A stretch of 64,000 nucleotides of DNA from Trema orientale (lineage: Eukaryota; Streptophyta; Magnoliopsida; Rosales; Cannabaceae), in the NCBI GenBank assembly GCA_002914845.1, contig JXTC01000154.1:345304-409303 (forward strand), read 5' to 3'. The position numbers and the translations under genes are program-made. Positions 23,469-33,111 of this stretch are shown piece after piece. Position 1 is the stretch's first letter. Each line of letters opens with the position of its first letter. The notes under the pieces were generated by a model that was not told the DNA's origin, ran no database searches, and saw nothing but the letters and a program-made list of their open reading frames with translations.

Positions 23469-23882
23469 GAATTATTTCCTCCTTTTCCTCCTTCTTGCTA
23501 TACTAATAAAACGAATCTCTTTAGCTCTCATGGAAAAGAGTACTAGTATTTTCAAGAAACAACGAAAGAAGAACAATATTTCTACTAGACAATGCAAGAA
23601 ACAATATTTTTCTACTGTTTGTTTCTCCGGAAAGTAAGAAGGAAAATGCAAGAAAGCAGAGATAGAAACACAGGTAGATGGAGAGAGAGAGAGAGGCAAA
23701 AACCTTGTCTGAGTTGGAACAATGCAAGAGGAACAATATTTCTACTAAAACAATGCAAGAAATAATCCGTGTCATACCTCAGTTTTTTCATGCCAATATT
23801 TCTACTGTTTGTTTCTCGGGAAAGTAAGAAGAACAATGCAAGAAAGAGATAGAAACTAAGAGGGAGAGAGAGGGGCAAATAC

Positions 23883-24000
23883 CTTGTTTGTTTGAGTTTT
23901 CCTTTTGCTTGAACTTGTTTGTTTGAGTTGAAAACAGAGCTTTGAGAATTTTGATTGAAAGCAGAGGAAGCAAAGTTTCGATTGAGAGGAGAGGAAGTAA
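23883..24000 (-). other. First (probably untranslated) exon of coiled-coil copy C
   Basis: Aligns with the first exons of the other two copies: leader wording CTCTGCTTTCAATCAAAATT and donor AAG/GTATTTG at 23883/23882. An open frame exists through it but has no ATG, only TTG, so a non-coding role is preferred. Confidence 0.55.
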
Positions 24001-24001
24001 C

Positions 24002-24133
24002 GTTAGTTAAATGCGGTTATATCAGTTATATATAGAGTCAGGAACGTTAGTTAAATGCGGTTATTTCAGTTATATATAGAGTCAGGAACGTTAGTTAAAT
24101 GCGGTTATTTCAGTTATATATAGAGTCAGGAAC
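24002..24133 (-). promoter_or_regulatory. Triplicated 44-bp promoter unit upstream of copy C
   Basis: Three adjacent, nearly perfect 44-bp units (24002-24045, 24046-24089, 24090-24133) starting GTTAGTTAAATGCGG. Each contains GTTATATATAGAG, which on the minus strand reads as a TATA-like CTATATATAAC. The other two family copies have a single diverged unit at this place. Confidence 0.85.
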
Positions 24134-25241
24134 TGATCACTTGTATTTTTTTAATTATTTAATTGCAATTTTGTTTCCCAAGTTTGGCTACTACTTATTT
24201 ATTTATTTCTGGCGCTCGAAACGATTGTGGTATATGCATCTTAATTTTTAGACTAACTCGCAATGTAACAGCTACTATTAACATCTTTAGATGCAACTTT
24301 AATATATACCATTGAATAAAAGGAACTTATAAAAAAAGCAAAACAAGGATGTTTGAGTTTAACTTTAACAGAGTTAAATTTATTTAAAAAAAAAAAAAAA
24401 AGAGAGAGAGAACACTGGTAAAATAGAATGAACACATAAAGTTAACATGCTCAAAGTTGCACTAAAATAGCCTAGTACTGAAATACTCTCTCTAGTGGCA
24501 AAAAGCTGTGGTCTTGATTTGTAGCAGTGGGACTCTTGTTCCATTGAATATTCAATATTGTCATCCAAGTCTGAAATTAATTTTACATAGAAATAATTGA
24601 AGTTGTAACGTTGTAACATAACCAAAACATGTAGAAATAACGTATTATATTTTCCTTCAAATTAAAGCTTCTCCGCATCGCTTTCAACCAAATTTGAATA
24701 TATAGACACAAAAAAGAAGTGGTCAAATATCATGAAGCTGAAATAAAGACAAATTAACAATTTCAACAGGTGTCACAAAGTCTGTACAATTGTATTAATT
24801 TGAGAATAATCTATGCCTATGCTTATAGCTGTCCATGCCTCATCACATCTTCTAACAGTTTCAACACATTCAAGTAATGCTTCCTTCTTACACATACTTG
24901 AGAAACTTGAATGGGCATTCAAAATAGATGTCAACAACAGAATCATCTTGTAGAGTTTATTTATAAAATGACCCATGTGATTTTCTTTGAACAAGATTAA
25001 TCCTTTGCCTTCCGCCATTGAAGCCTCGATTACTTGCCTTCCAGCAAGTGTATCAAGCTGAAATTAATGAAATCAGAATCTGTTTCTTCAAGATACAGTC
25101 CTACATAGTTTCCTCTCTATGTCTGAGTACTAGTTTCTCTTCTGTACTTTTTTTCCTTGCTTGATATGTCCTGCTTTTAGTAATAATAAGAATAGCCCTT
25201 CCAAAAATTTCTCCGACGTACATAAATAAGAAACCATACTA
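24134..25241. other. Spacer between copy C and the PPR gene
   Basis: The first part is a third diverged copy of the flank seen at 14520-14800 and 19720-20060. A minus-strand open frame at 24773-25018, extended upstream to an acceptor-like TTTCAG near 25061 (LDTLAGRQVIEASMAEGKGL), has a protein-like composition but no recognised family; it may be an exon of an unidentified gene. Confidence 0.35.
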
Positions 25242-27383
25242 CTACCAATAATCCCCACAAGAACAAATACCATCCCTAAAGTGATGAAATCGGCTTGAAT
25301 CTCTTAAAATGATCTCACGGCCAACAATCTTTGCTATAAGCTTGATGGCACAGTGACAATCCCCACATACACGAAGGTTCTTCATCACTCTTATTATACT
25401 CCCCTCCGGGGTACTAATCAAGCAAAATGCAATAGCGAGCCTCTCACTATGGTAAGACAACATCTCTTCCTTTTGTTCAGCCTCAACATCATGCAGTGCA
25501 AACTTTTGATCAGGAACATAACCAAATTCCTTCAACTTAACTCCCAACCAATCGAGTTTTTGATATATTTTCGCACTGAGTAGATGGGACCTATCTCCGG
25601 AAAGAAATTCATGCCTGAATCCCTTCAGAGTGACCCAACTAGAACCTGGTTGCTTTACTATACTATTATGTTTCATCGTCATCCGTATTCTTGAGACGTC
25701 ACTCCATCTATTTGCAGAAGCATAAATATTAGACAGCAATACATAAGCAGCACTACAATTCGGTTCCAGGTCAAAAATCTTTTTTGCAGCTCTTTCAGCC
25801 ACATCCAAATTAGAATGGTTTCTACAAGCACCTAGTACAGCTAGCCATACCATGGAATTTGCTTCAAAAGGCATGTTTCTAACCAAGTCCTCTGCCTCTT
25901 CCAACCTCCCACATCGGCCTAAGACATCAACCATACAAGCATAGTGTTCGCGTTTCACCTCAAAAGATTCGGTTTCACTAAAAAATTTGAAAAAGCCTCT
26001 TCCTTTCTGTAACATCCCAGAATGGCTACATGCAGAAAGCAAGCCAGTAAATGTGATTTCATCTGGCTCAATCCCTCTACGCATCATTTGGCTGAAGAGG
26101 GTCAAAGTAGACATCCCAAAACCATGCTGTGCACATCCCATAATAGCTGAGTTCCACGAGACAATGTTCTTCTGATCAGTCCTCATAAACACAGCAATCC
26201 CATCACTTATATTGCCACATTTACTATACATGACAATAAGAGAATTACCCACAAACACATCAGTTCCTAATCCTAGTTTTATAGCTGCTGAGTGGATCTC
26301 CTTTCCCCTATCAAGAGCCTCTAATCCGCAAGAAGCATTCAAAGCACTGGTAAAAGAAGACTGGTTTGGAAGGACACCCAATTTCATCATATCCCTGAAC
26401 ACCTCTAAAGCATTTTCGGGTTTCCCAACCAAGGAAAATCCGGTTACAAGGGCCGTCCAGACTGCCACATTTTTGTGCAGTTTCTCCATGAAAACCTTGC
26501 AAGAATTCTCTATTTGTTTGCAGTTTGCATAAAAGGTTATAAGAGAAGCAGATAAAAACTCATCAAAGCAGTAGCCTAACTTGACAATTTGACCATGAAT
26601 TTTAACACCCAAATTTAAAGCCAATAAATTTGCAGAAGCAGTTAAGGCACACACCAACGTGGTTGAAGTGGGTTTGAAACCAGAACCTATCATCTTCTGG
26701 AAAAGAAACAAAGCTTCATCACTCTTCCCATTCTGGTCAAGCCCACCGATCATTGAAGTCCACGAAACTACATTGCGGCAAGGCATTACCTCAAACAAAT
26801 TAATCGCATCTTCCACTCTACCATTACTAAAATAACCATGAATCATTGAATTCCAAGCTGCCACATCCCTCGTGGGCATCTCACGAAACAGGAGCTCAGC
26901 CATCTCAACCTCCCCAGACAGCATCAACCCATGAATCATTGTCGTCCAAGAAACGACATTCCTTCCAGGAATTTCATCAAAAATCTCTTTAGCCTTACTT
27001 AAATCCCCACAATCCAAACACCCTTTCATCATTGAGTTCCAAGATACCGTATCTCTAACGGGCATTTCGTCGAACAGTTTCAACGCATCATCCAACCGGC
27101 GGTTTCGAGCATAACCCGAGATCATCATCGAGTACAAATAAACATTCGGATTAGGAATACAGTCAAAAACCTCCCGGGCTTCGTCTACTCGTCGGTTCCT
27201 TAAATGAACAGAAAACAACAACTTATAATTCGGACCACTCAATTTGGCATAGTTCATCAAACCCAGAAAGCCTCCTAAGGATTTAACAAAAGCTTTAGAA
27301 GAATCATAATTTGAAGTGAAGGAAAGCAAGCATGGCCCGCGTGATATTCCGATATATCGAAAATTGGCGGGAAATCTCATCAT
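25242..27383 (-). CDS. PLS-class pentatricopeptide repeat protein with E and DYW domains, At5g46460-like
   Basis: Single-exon gene of 713 codons, start ATG at 27383. After a basic N-terminus free of acidic residues for about 20 positions, consistent with an organelle transit peptide, tandem P, L and S repeats run from about residue 53 to 530 (many copies of VVSWTSMIGG and NALEVFRDM type helices). E motifs follow to about 618, then a DYW domain with the zinc and catalytic motif HSE (SYHSERLAIAF), CGDCHCAIK and the final GDYW. Proteins of this class bind single RNA sites and convert C to U in mitochondrial or plastid transcripts. The target cannot be read from sequence. Overall wording fits the mitochondrial protein of Arabidopsis At5g46460 as I recall it. 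The frame is intact. Confidence 0.95.
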   Translation of the reverse strand: MMRFPANFRYIGISRGPCLLSFTSNYDSSKAFVKSLGGFLGLMNYAKLSGPNYKLLFSVHLRNRRVDEAREVFDCIPNPNVYLYSMMISGYARNRRLDDALKLFDEMPVRDTVSWNSMMKGCLDCGDLSKAKEIFDEIPGRNVVSWTTMIHGLMLSGEVEMAELLFREMPTRDVAAWNSMIHGYFSNGRVEDAINLFEVMPCRNVVSWTSMIGGLDQNGKSDEALFLFQKMIGSGFKPTSTTLVCALTASANLLALNLGVKIHGQIVKLGYCFDEFLSASLITFYANCKQIENSCKVFMEKLHKNVAVWTALVTGFSLVGKPENALEVFRDMMKLGVLPNQSSFTSALNASCGLEALDRGKEIHSAAIKLGLGTDVFVGNSLIVMYSKCGNISDGIAVFMRTDQKNIVSWNSAIMGCAQHGFGMSTLTLFSQMMRRGIEPDEITFTGLLSACSHSGMLQKGRGFFKFFSETESFEVKREHYACMVDVLGRCGRLEEAEDLVRNMPFEANSMVWLAVLGACRNHSNLDVAERAAKKIFDLEPNCSAAYVLLSNIYASANRWSDVSRIRMTMKHNSIVKQPGSSWVTLKGFRHEFLSGDRSHLLSAKIYQKLDWLGVKLKEFGYVPDQKFALHDVEAEQKEEMLSYHSERLAIAFCLISTPEGSIIRVMKNLRVCGDCHCAIKLIAKIVGREIILRDSSRFHHFRDGICSCGDYW

Positions 27384-27917
27384 CTCTACTGATCAGTAAC
27401 GGTCACTACGACAGAATCCAAAGTCCTAAAACCCCAACAGTTACTTAAATTTCAAAAGAGCAGCAAAAACGGTGCGTTTTTAAGCTTTAAAGCTTAGGAC
27501 ATGAAACGGTGACGTTCAGGTGTTTGGGGTCCAAAAGGGGTACCAAATATTTTTCTCTCAAAAGAATATGCCTCTTTAGGAAAAAAAACTAGTTCTAAAC
27601 AACGAAACATAAAAAGCGAGTTAGAGAAGGAGAATGTAGGTACTAGAAAAAGAAGACTTGGAAATGTGAGGCAAGTAAGAATCTAGCATTTTTGGTTGGC
27701 TTGCCTTGATAGTGAAGAATCCTTTTCCTTCAGCAAGAAAAGAACCCAAAACAAGAAAAAGCCCCTTCTCTTATAAGAACCCCTACATTCATGCACAAAA
27801 CACATGTACTAGTATCAATTATATTTTTTTTCTGAATTTTGCAGCACTTTCTTTCTGTTACAGCTTTTGTGTTTGTTCTTGTCATAAAAACCATTAATCT
27901 GAGTGGGGAAAAAAAGA

Positions 27918-28689
27918 ATGGCTAATGGGCAGTTGAAATCTGTTGCCTCATTACTTTTGGTGCTCAATTTCTGTATGTATGTCATAGTGTTGGGGATTGG
28001 TGGTTGGGCTATCAACAGAGCAATTGACCATGGCTTCATCATTGGTATCTCTCTCTCTCTCTCTTAAAATGTAGTTGAAAATTTTGTAAGGTGACTGATG
28101 GTGAGACTATTACTACAGGACCTGGTTTTGATCTTCCGGCTCATTTCTCACCAATATATTTCCCAATGGGGAATGCGGCAACCGGGTTTTTTGTGACGTT
28201 CGCTTTGATCGCCGGAGTGGTTGGGGCTGCTTCGGCCATAGCCGGAGTCAACCATGTTCGCTCCTGGACCGCCGAGAGCTTGCCAGCTGCAGCCACGGCC
28301 GCCACCGTGGCCTGGACTCTCACCCTTCTTGCCATGGGGTAAAATGTTCATTTTCATGGTTTATTTTCTTACTTGTAATTCTCCATGCATGCATATATTT
28401 TATATACCATGTTCAATCAAAATGTTGAAACTTGAAAGTACTAACTGGGCTTGTGATTGATGCAGCTTTGCTTGCAAAGAGATTGAACTAGAAATCAGGA
28501 ATGCCCGATTGGTAAGAACAAATAGAATATGAACCATAAAATTCTAAAAAATTTTACGTACATGGAATATTTAAAAATCTATGTTCTCTGTTTCTGTAGA
28601 GAACAATGGAGGCTTTCTTAATCATCCTATCAGCCACGCAAGCTATATACATAGCAGCCATTCACAGCGTTATAACCAGAAGGATATGA
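27918..28689 (+). CDS. AWPM-19-like membrane protein (PM19 family)
   Basis: Four coding exons, 27918-28044, 28119-28338, 28466-28511 and 28600-28689, all with GT-AG introns and matching phases, give 160 residues. Four membrane segments are visible: about residues 8-30 (LLLVLNFCMYVIVLGIGGWA), 58-82 (GFFVTFALIAGVVGAASAIA), 98-117 and 132-152. Family hallmarks include GPGFDLPAHFSPIYFPMGNA, NHVRSWTAESLPAAA and the C-terminal ATQAIYIAAIHS. AWPM-19 proteins sit in the plasma membrane and rise with abscisic acid and dehydration, and have been linked to ABA transport or seed dormancy in cereals. It is divergent from the PPR gene, start codons about 535 bp apart, so the two may share an intergenic promoter region. 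Confidence 0.95.
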
Positions 28690-29004
28690 ATTTGAGAGTT
28701 CAGAGAGTGACTTGAAATTGTGTGCTGTATCTTGGTTTTTATTTTACTGATTCTTTTTCTCCTCTTTTTTTGTACTTTTTCCTCTTTTTTCTTAGCCATT
28801 TCATTTGTATCTTTTCAATTATTTACCGTGCCAAAATCTTGCTAGGAAGATTGGCACTTTGCTGTGTGATTTGGTGTGATGATATTGGATTGGATTGGTT
28901 TATCATAAACAAATAAATACATTTGTATGATATAGTCAATTATTTGTGTAAATGGTTTTTGGCACATCAAAGAACTTGGTATGAAAACCAGGGGTTCATA
29001 TGAA

Positions 29005-29118
29005 AACTTAGAAATATAATTCATCACCCTCCATTGATAAATATTTTTTCAAGAGAGAGAGAGAGAGAGAGAAACTTAGAAATATAATTCATCACCCTCC
29101 ATTGATAAATATTTTTTC

Positions 29119-29160
<42 letters not shown>
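29005..29160. repeat. Duplicated 68-bp unit with (GA)n tracts
   Basis: The segment beginning AACTTAGAAATATAATTC occurs at 29005 and 29073, each followed by a GA repeat (about 29053-29071 and 29123-29160). Slippage or unequal exchange at the GA tract is the likely cause. Confidence 0.9.
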
Positions 29161-29167
<7 letters not shown>

Positions 29168-29570
29168 AGAGAACAGCAACAATAAGTTTCTGATAGAAAC
29201 TATCCATCATTCAAAAGCAACTTTTCCCCCTTTGAGAAGGAGGGTATGGAGTAAAAACACCAGGATATCATGCAAGTGAACAAATAATGAAAATAGTTGT
29301 GCTCTGTAATGACACGATAGTCCCACAGCTGCATAAGGGGTAAAAAAAATACAGAACAATAAAAAAACTACACTGCAAAATTAACATGTAAACGTCATAA
29401 AAGCTAGCGACAATAAGCTTGCCTACTACTTTCGACACTATAACCACCACAAACCTTTTACTGTCTATCAAGCAAGTCGGGCCTCTTGGCTCTTGCCCCA
29501 TTATTCTTTGGAAAAAAAAAAAAAAAAAAAACTCTACGCAGTTCTAACTCTCGAAATTCACAATGTACTC

Positions 29571-29652
29571 TCAACCAGACCCTTCATCGTCATTATGATT
29601 CTGTTTGACCAATGAATTCCCTTCATCTTCCATTTCTGCATCAACTGATAAC
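29571..29652 (-). other. Possible orphan 3' exon (acidic tail)
   Basis: After an acceptor-like CACTCCAG the minus strand reads LSVDAEMEDEGNSLVKQNHN then DDEGSG and stop, 26 residues with strongly coding-like acidic composition. It fits reading phase 1, whereas the nearest upstream gene ends its second exon in phase 0, so it does not splice cleanly to it. Confidence 0.3.
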
Positions 29653-30905
29653 CTGGAGTGCCAAACAAGATTAGGTATGTATAGATTATCCTCAGTTTAA
29701 TCTATGGCATAATATTCTGTAATCATAAGCAAATAGGAAAAGTTTAAGAGTATCTGTATACGCACATAAGTAAAGAGATAAAATAAAAGGCATTTAAAAG
29801 GCCTAGACTAGGCCCCCCATGAAGCCTTCTATTTAATTTTCTAAAAGTCTGAGGTCTGATTAACAATATGTACCAATATTGTCTCTCTGGAAAGAGGCAA
29901 AATCTGCCATACTTACGCTGTTGTTGTGAACCTAGATCTGACCCTTATTCTACCCTCTATCTTCTGTCTAGTGCTAGCAAACATCCAACTTCCAAAAGAG
30001 CCTAATGGCAAATCTTCTATCCCTATAGACTGATAAACATTACATGACTTTCATCACCTTGGCTATAACCATAAACTGTATGAAGCATCATTCCACTGCT
30101 ACAACATTCTCACCTTCATGTACTCATTAAGGATATGGAACAGATAAAGCTTGATGGATCATATTGAACAGAAATGGAAAACTAATAATACAAGATGCAG
30201 AAGCTACATGTTCCAAAAAGCATCAGCAAGAACTAAATATGTTCAACAAACAAAAGATAACAACTCTCAAGAACATGTTGTGAAGATTATTAACAGCGTC
30301 TGTCGTCTGATAAGAATATCCTACTAGTACTTGAACTATTATGCTTTACTGACACGTTTAAACAAATCTCTAACATTTTTACAAGAGGCAGTACTCTAAG
30401 CTACCAAGCTTTTTCTTCTAACTATTGCAAACTACGTGAAGATACACTTTTCTCTTCTTCTCGCATCCTTCTAACATCTTCACCTTCAATGATGACTATA
30501 GAATCACCTCACGGCATGTGTCCCTAAACAATCAACTTTGTTTCATTATATCCCAAAGAGAACTTTCCTACCTCATCATACATCACATGATAAAACATAT
30601 GAAAGGCCCCTTACTGTTTCATCCTCTCAAATTAAAACCTTTTGGCAACAGAATAACTACAAATAACATTTACAAGAGTATAAAATCAAAGGCACTTCAC
30701 ACCTCAAAATTCCAAAAAACCTCCTTATATTCTATACAATTTCGTCTCATCAAGAAGTGGCCCCTTTTTTTTGGCCTAAAACTAAAAAGAAAAAGATGAG
30801 CCTTAATTTTAAACGTGTGTTAAAGAACTTTCTCCCATTAACTCTAATCTGACAAACAGAAAATTATTAATTCCAACATAAAATATTTTACATATGCCAT
30901 GTGAC

Positions 30906-31127
30906 ATCATAAGATTTGCCGTACAAAAGAAACCAAAACTTTAAGAGAATGAAATCAACTAAAAATACTTAGTATTCGTTTCTCCTTAGTATATCCTCCT
31001 TTACTATCAAAGAGAGATCATAAAATTTGCCGTAAAAAAGAAACCAAGACTTTAAGAGAATGAAATCAACCAAAAATACTTAGTATTCGTTTCTCCTTAG
31101 TACATCCTCCTTTACTATCAGAGAGAG
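30906..31127. repeat. 111-bp tandem duplication
   Basis: Copies 30906-31016 and 31017-31127 share more than nine tenths of their bases, including AGTATTCGTTTCTCCTTAGT and CATCCTCCTTTACTATC. Confidence 0.9.
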
Positions 31128-31539
31128 AATGAATTGCAAAGATGTGAGGTAAAATTTCATGCAGCACATAGCATACCAAGCATATATAATCCCCAAAAAA
31201 ACACAAACATCACTCCCCCAACCCCTGAGACCAATAAATTTGTGGTAGAAAAATATTTCTTTGATACAAACAAAACAGATATCAAATGTTGATCTACACA
31301 ATAGAACTGGTTGAAACTAAGCACATGAGAAACCAATTGTCTCTTGGGAGAACTGGTACTGGTAAAGCTTGAAAGTATCTAATGAAGAAATAAATAAATA
31401 CAGTAGACATAAATAACTACGATCCTGATAAATTCCCCAGCATCCTAATACATTACAGATCTTTGTATCGTAGCACGTCAAACAAAACAGAAAAAATCTA
31501 AAACAAGTCTAACGAATGAGATAGAATCCCAACCTCATC

Positions 31540-33111
31540 TTATCGGCTGGATCCCATAATCACATCAAAAATTCCACAGCAACTCAACCAAGAGGTTTTT
31601 TGCACCACACGTGGAGCAGGAGCGACCAAAGGCTGCATATAATTCAAAAAAGAAGAAAGGATTCAATTGTTAATAAATCTAAAACAATAAAAAGGACTGA
31701 AAACATGTAAAACTCAAACTGGCAATCAAGAAAGGACGAGCCTAATACCTGGTTTTCAGAGGAATCAGGAATCTCAGAATCTTTATTGCGTTGAGTACCA
31801 TTACTAGCTTGATCAACATGAGCACTTGAGGGTGGCAATTCTTCACCCTCATGAGCATTCGAGACAGATTCTGATTCACTGGGAGATGGTTTTGCGCTCT
31901 CATTCGACAAGGGATAAATCTTATCCTCATTTTTCAGTGGAGAAAAACTTGTAACAGTTTCTGGAAACTGAGTAGACAATTTCAGTCCCGATGTAATCAC
32001 ATCCGAAACCAATGAATTCTCAATTGGGGCATTTTCTATGACACTCAACGTCTCCTCAGATGCTGGAACCACTGCCTCAATGACAGCGGAGATTTCAGCA
32101 ACCGGATTAGTATTCCCAACGGATGCATTCTCAGTAATCTGAGTCTCTTCAGCTGGAGAGGATTCAACTGGCTTAACAACATTAGTATAAGAGACTGCAT
32201 CTGAAACTGAATCATTGGATTCCCTGTCCTGTTTCTTCTCAATGGCTCGAGACTCATCATCCGAACTACTGCTACTGCTGCTAGAACTTCTATCATCCCT
32301 GTCACGTGATTCCTTTCGAAACTTAAAAACCTCCACAGATTTCAAATTCCTCTCAACTTCAACACCACCATCAACATGAAATCCCACGTTCTGTGAACCC
32401 TCTACAAGACTAGAAACTTTCTCTACAGACTTATCCTCTGCAGCAACTGATCGAACAGACGAAGGGTCTCCCTCCTCCAGTTCCTCATTCCCCTCATTAA
32501 AAGGATGGTGGTTGTTATGGTAGTCCTGATGTGCAGGGGAACTAACGTCACCACCATCACTTCCCTTTTCATCTTGGGACTTCGAATCATCATACCCTGG
32601 CATAGTTTTTGATTCAACCAAAAACAATTCCAATCAAAATGAAAAAAAAAAAAGAAAAAAAAATATACCCATCAAGCCAAATTGATTCAAAACCAACTTT
32701 CAAAACAATAAAGTACGAATTGACTTGATACAATCACATGATTTTCATCAACATAAAGCGAAACAAGGGAAAACAACAGCTGCCCACTCACCCAAATTGA
32801 CATAAAAAGTGACCAAAACCAAAACACATGACTGGCTGGATAAGCTGATTCAATCAAAGTACAACAAAAACAAGAAGATTACCAAGGACCCATTAACCCA
32901 AATTACACAAAAGTTGAAACCCAACAACCAAAAAGGTCACAAAATGATTGAGTAACCATATACAAATGAACAGTAGCAAAATATTCAAATAGTGAGAAAG
33001 CAAAGCAAAGTTGCGCCAAGTACCATGAGGGTTGGCAGTAGAGGAGGAGATGTTGGCTTCCTGTTCCTTCTTTTTCTTGGCAGCTTTTCTCTTCTTCGCA
33101 CCTGATGGCAT
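31540..33111 (-). CDS. Plant-specific basic/serine-rich unknown protein (MPSGAKKRK family)
   Basis: Three coding exons, 33024-33111, 31749-32596 and 31540-31632, with GT-AG introns and consistent phases, give 342 residues. The N-terminus MPSGAKKRKAAKKKKEQEAN is strongly basic and could act as a nuclear or nucleolar signal. The middle is low-complexity, with a Ser run before DDESRAIEKK near residue 140 and Glu/Ser-rich disordered sequence. The C-terminus QKTSWLSCCGIFDVIMGSSR is short, hydrophobic and cysteine-bearing. I recall this N- and C-terminal pairing from uncharacterised plant proteins, with no known function. (GA)n tracts lie in the 5' leader (33178-33200, 33229-33243). The downstream exon candidate at 29571-29652 is not needed for this model. 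Confidence 0.85.

Larger units (their letters stand above)
28690..31539. other. Intergenic stretch with short duplications
   Basis: Holds a 70-bp duplication with (GA)n runs (29005-29160), a 111-bp tandem pair (30906-31127), and a possible orphan exon on the minus strand at 29571-29652. The remainder is AT-rich without recognised genes; some may be 3' untranslated sequence or a long 3' intron of the gene at 31540-33111. Confidence 0.55.

Noticed and set aside
24253-24435. Phe-rich 60-codon minus-strand frame
   Set aside because: It derives from poly-A and GA runs in the duplicated flank.
28141-28460. Open frames on both strands across AWPM-19 exon 2
   Set aside because: They are shadows of a GC-rich exon; the four-exon plus-strand model explains the sequence.
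32045-32305. Methionine/leucine-rich minus-strand open frame
   Set aside because: It is an alternate frame of the serine-rich exon of the gene at 31540-33111.
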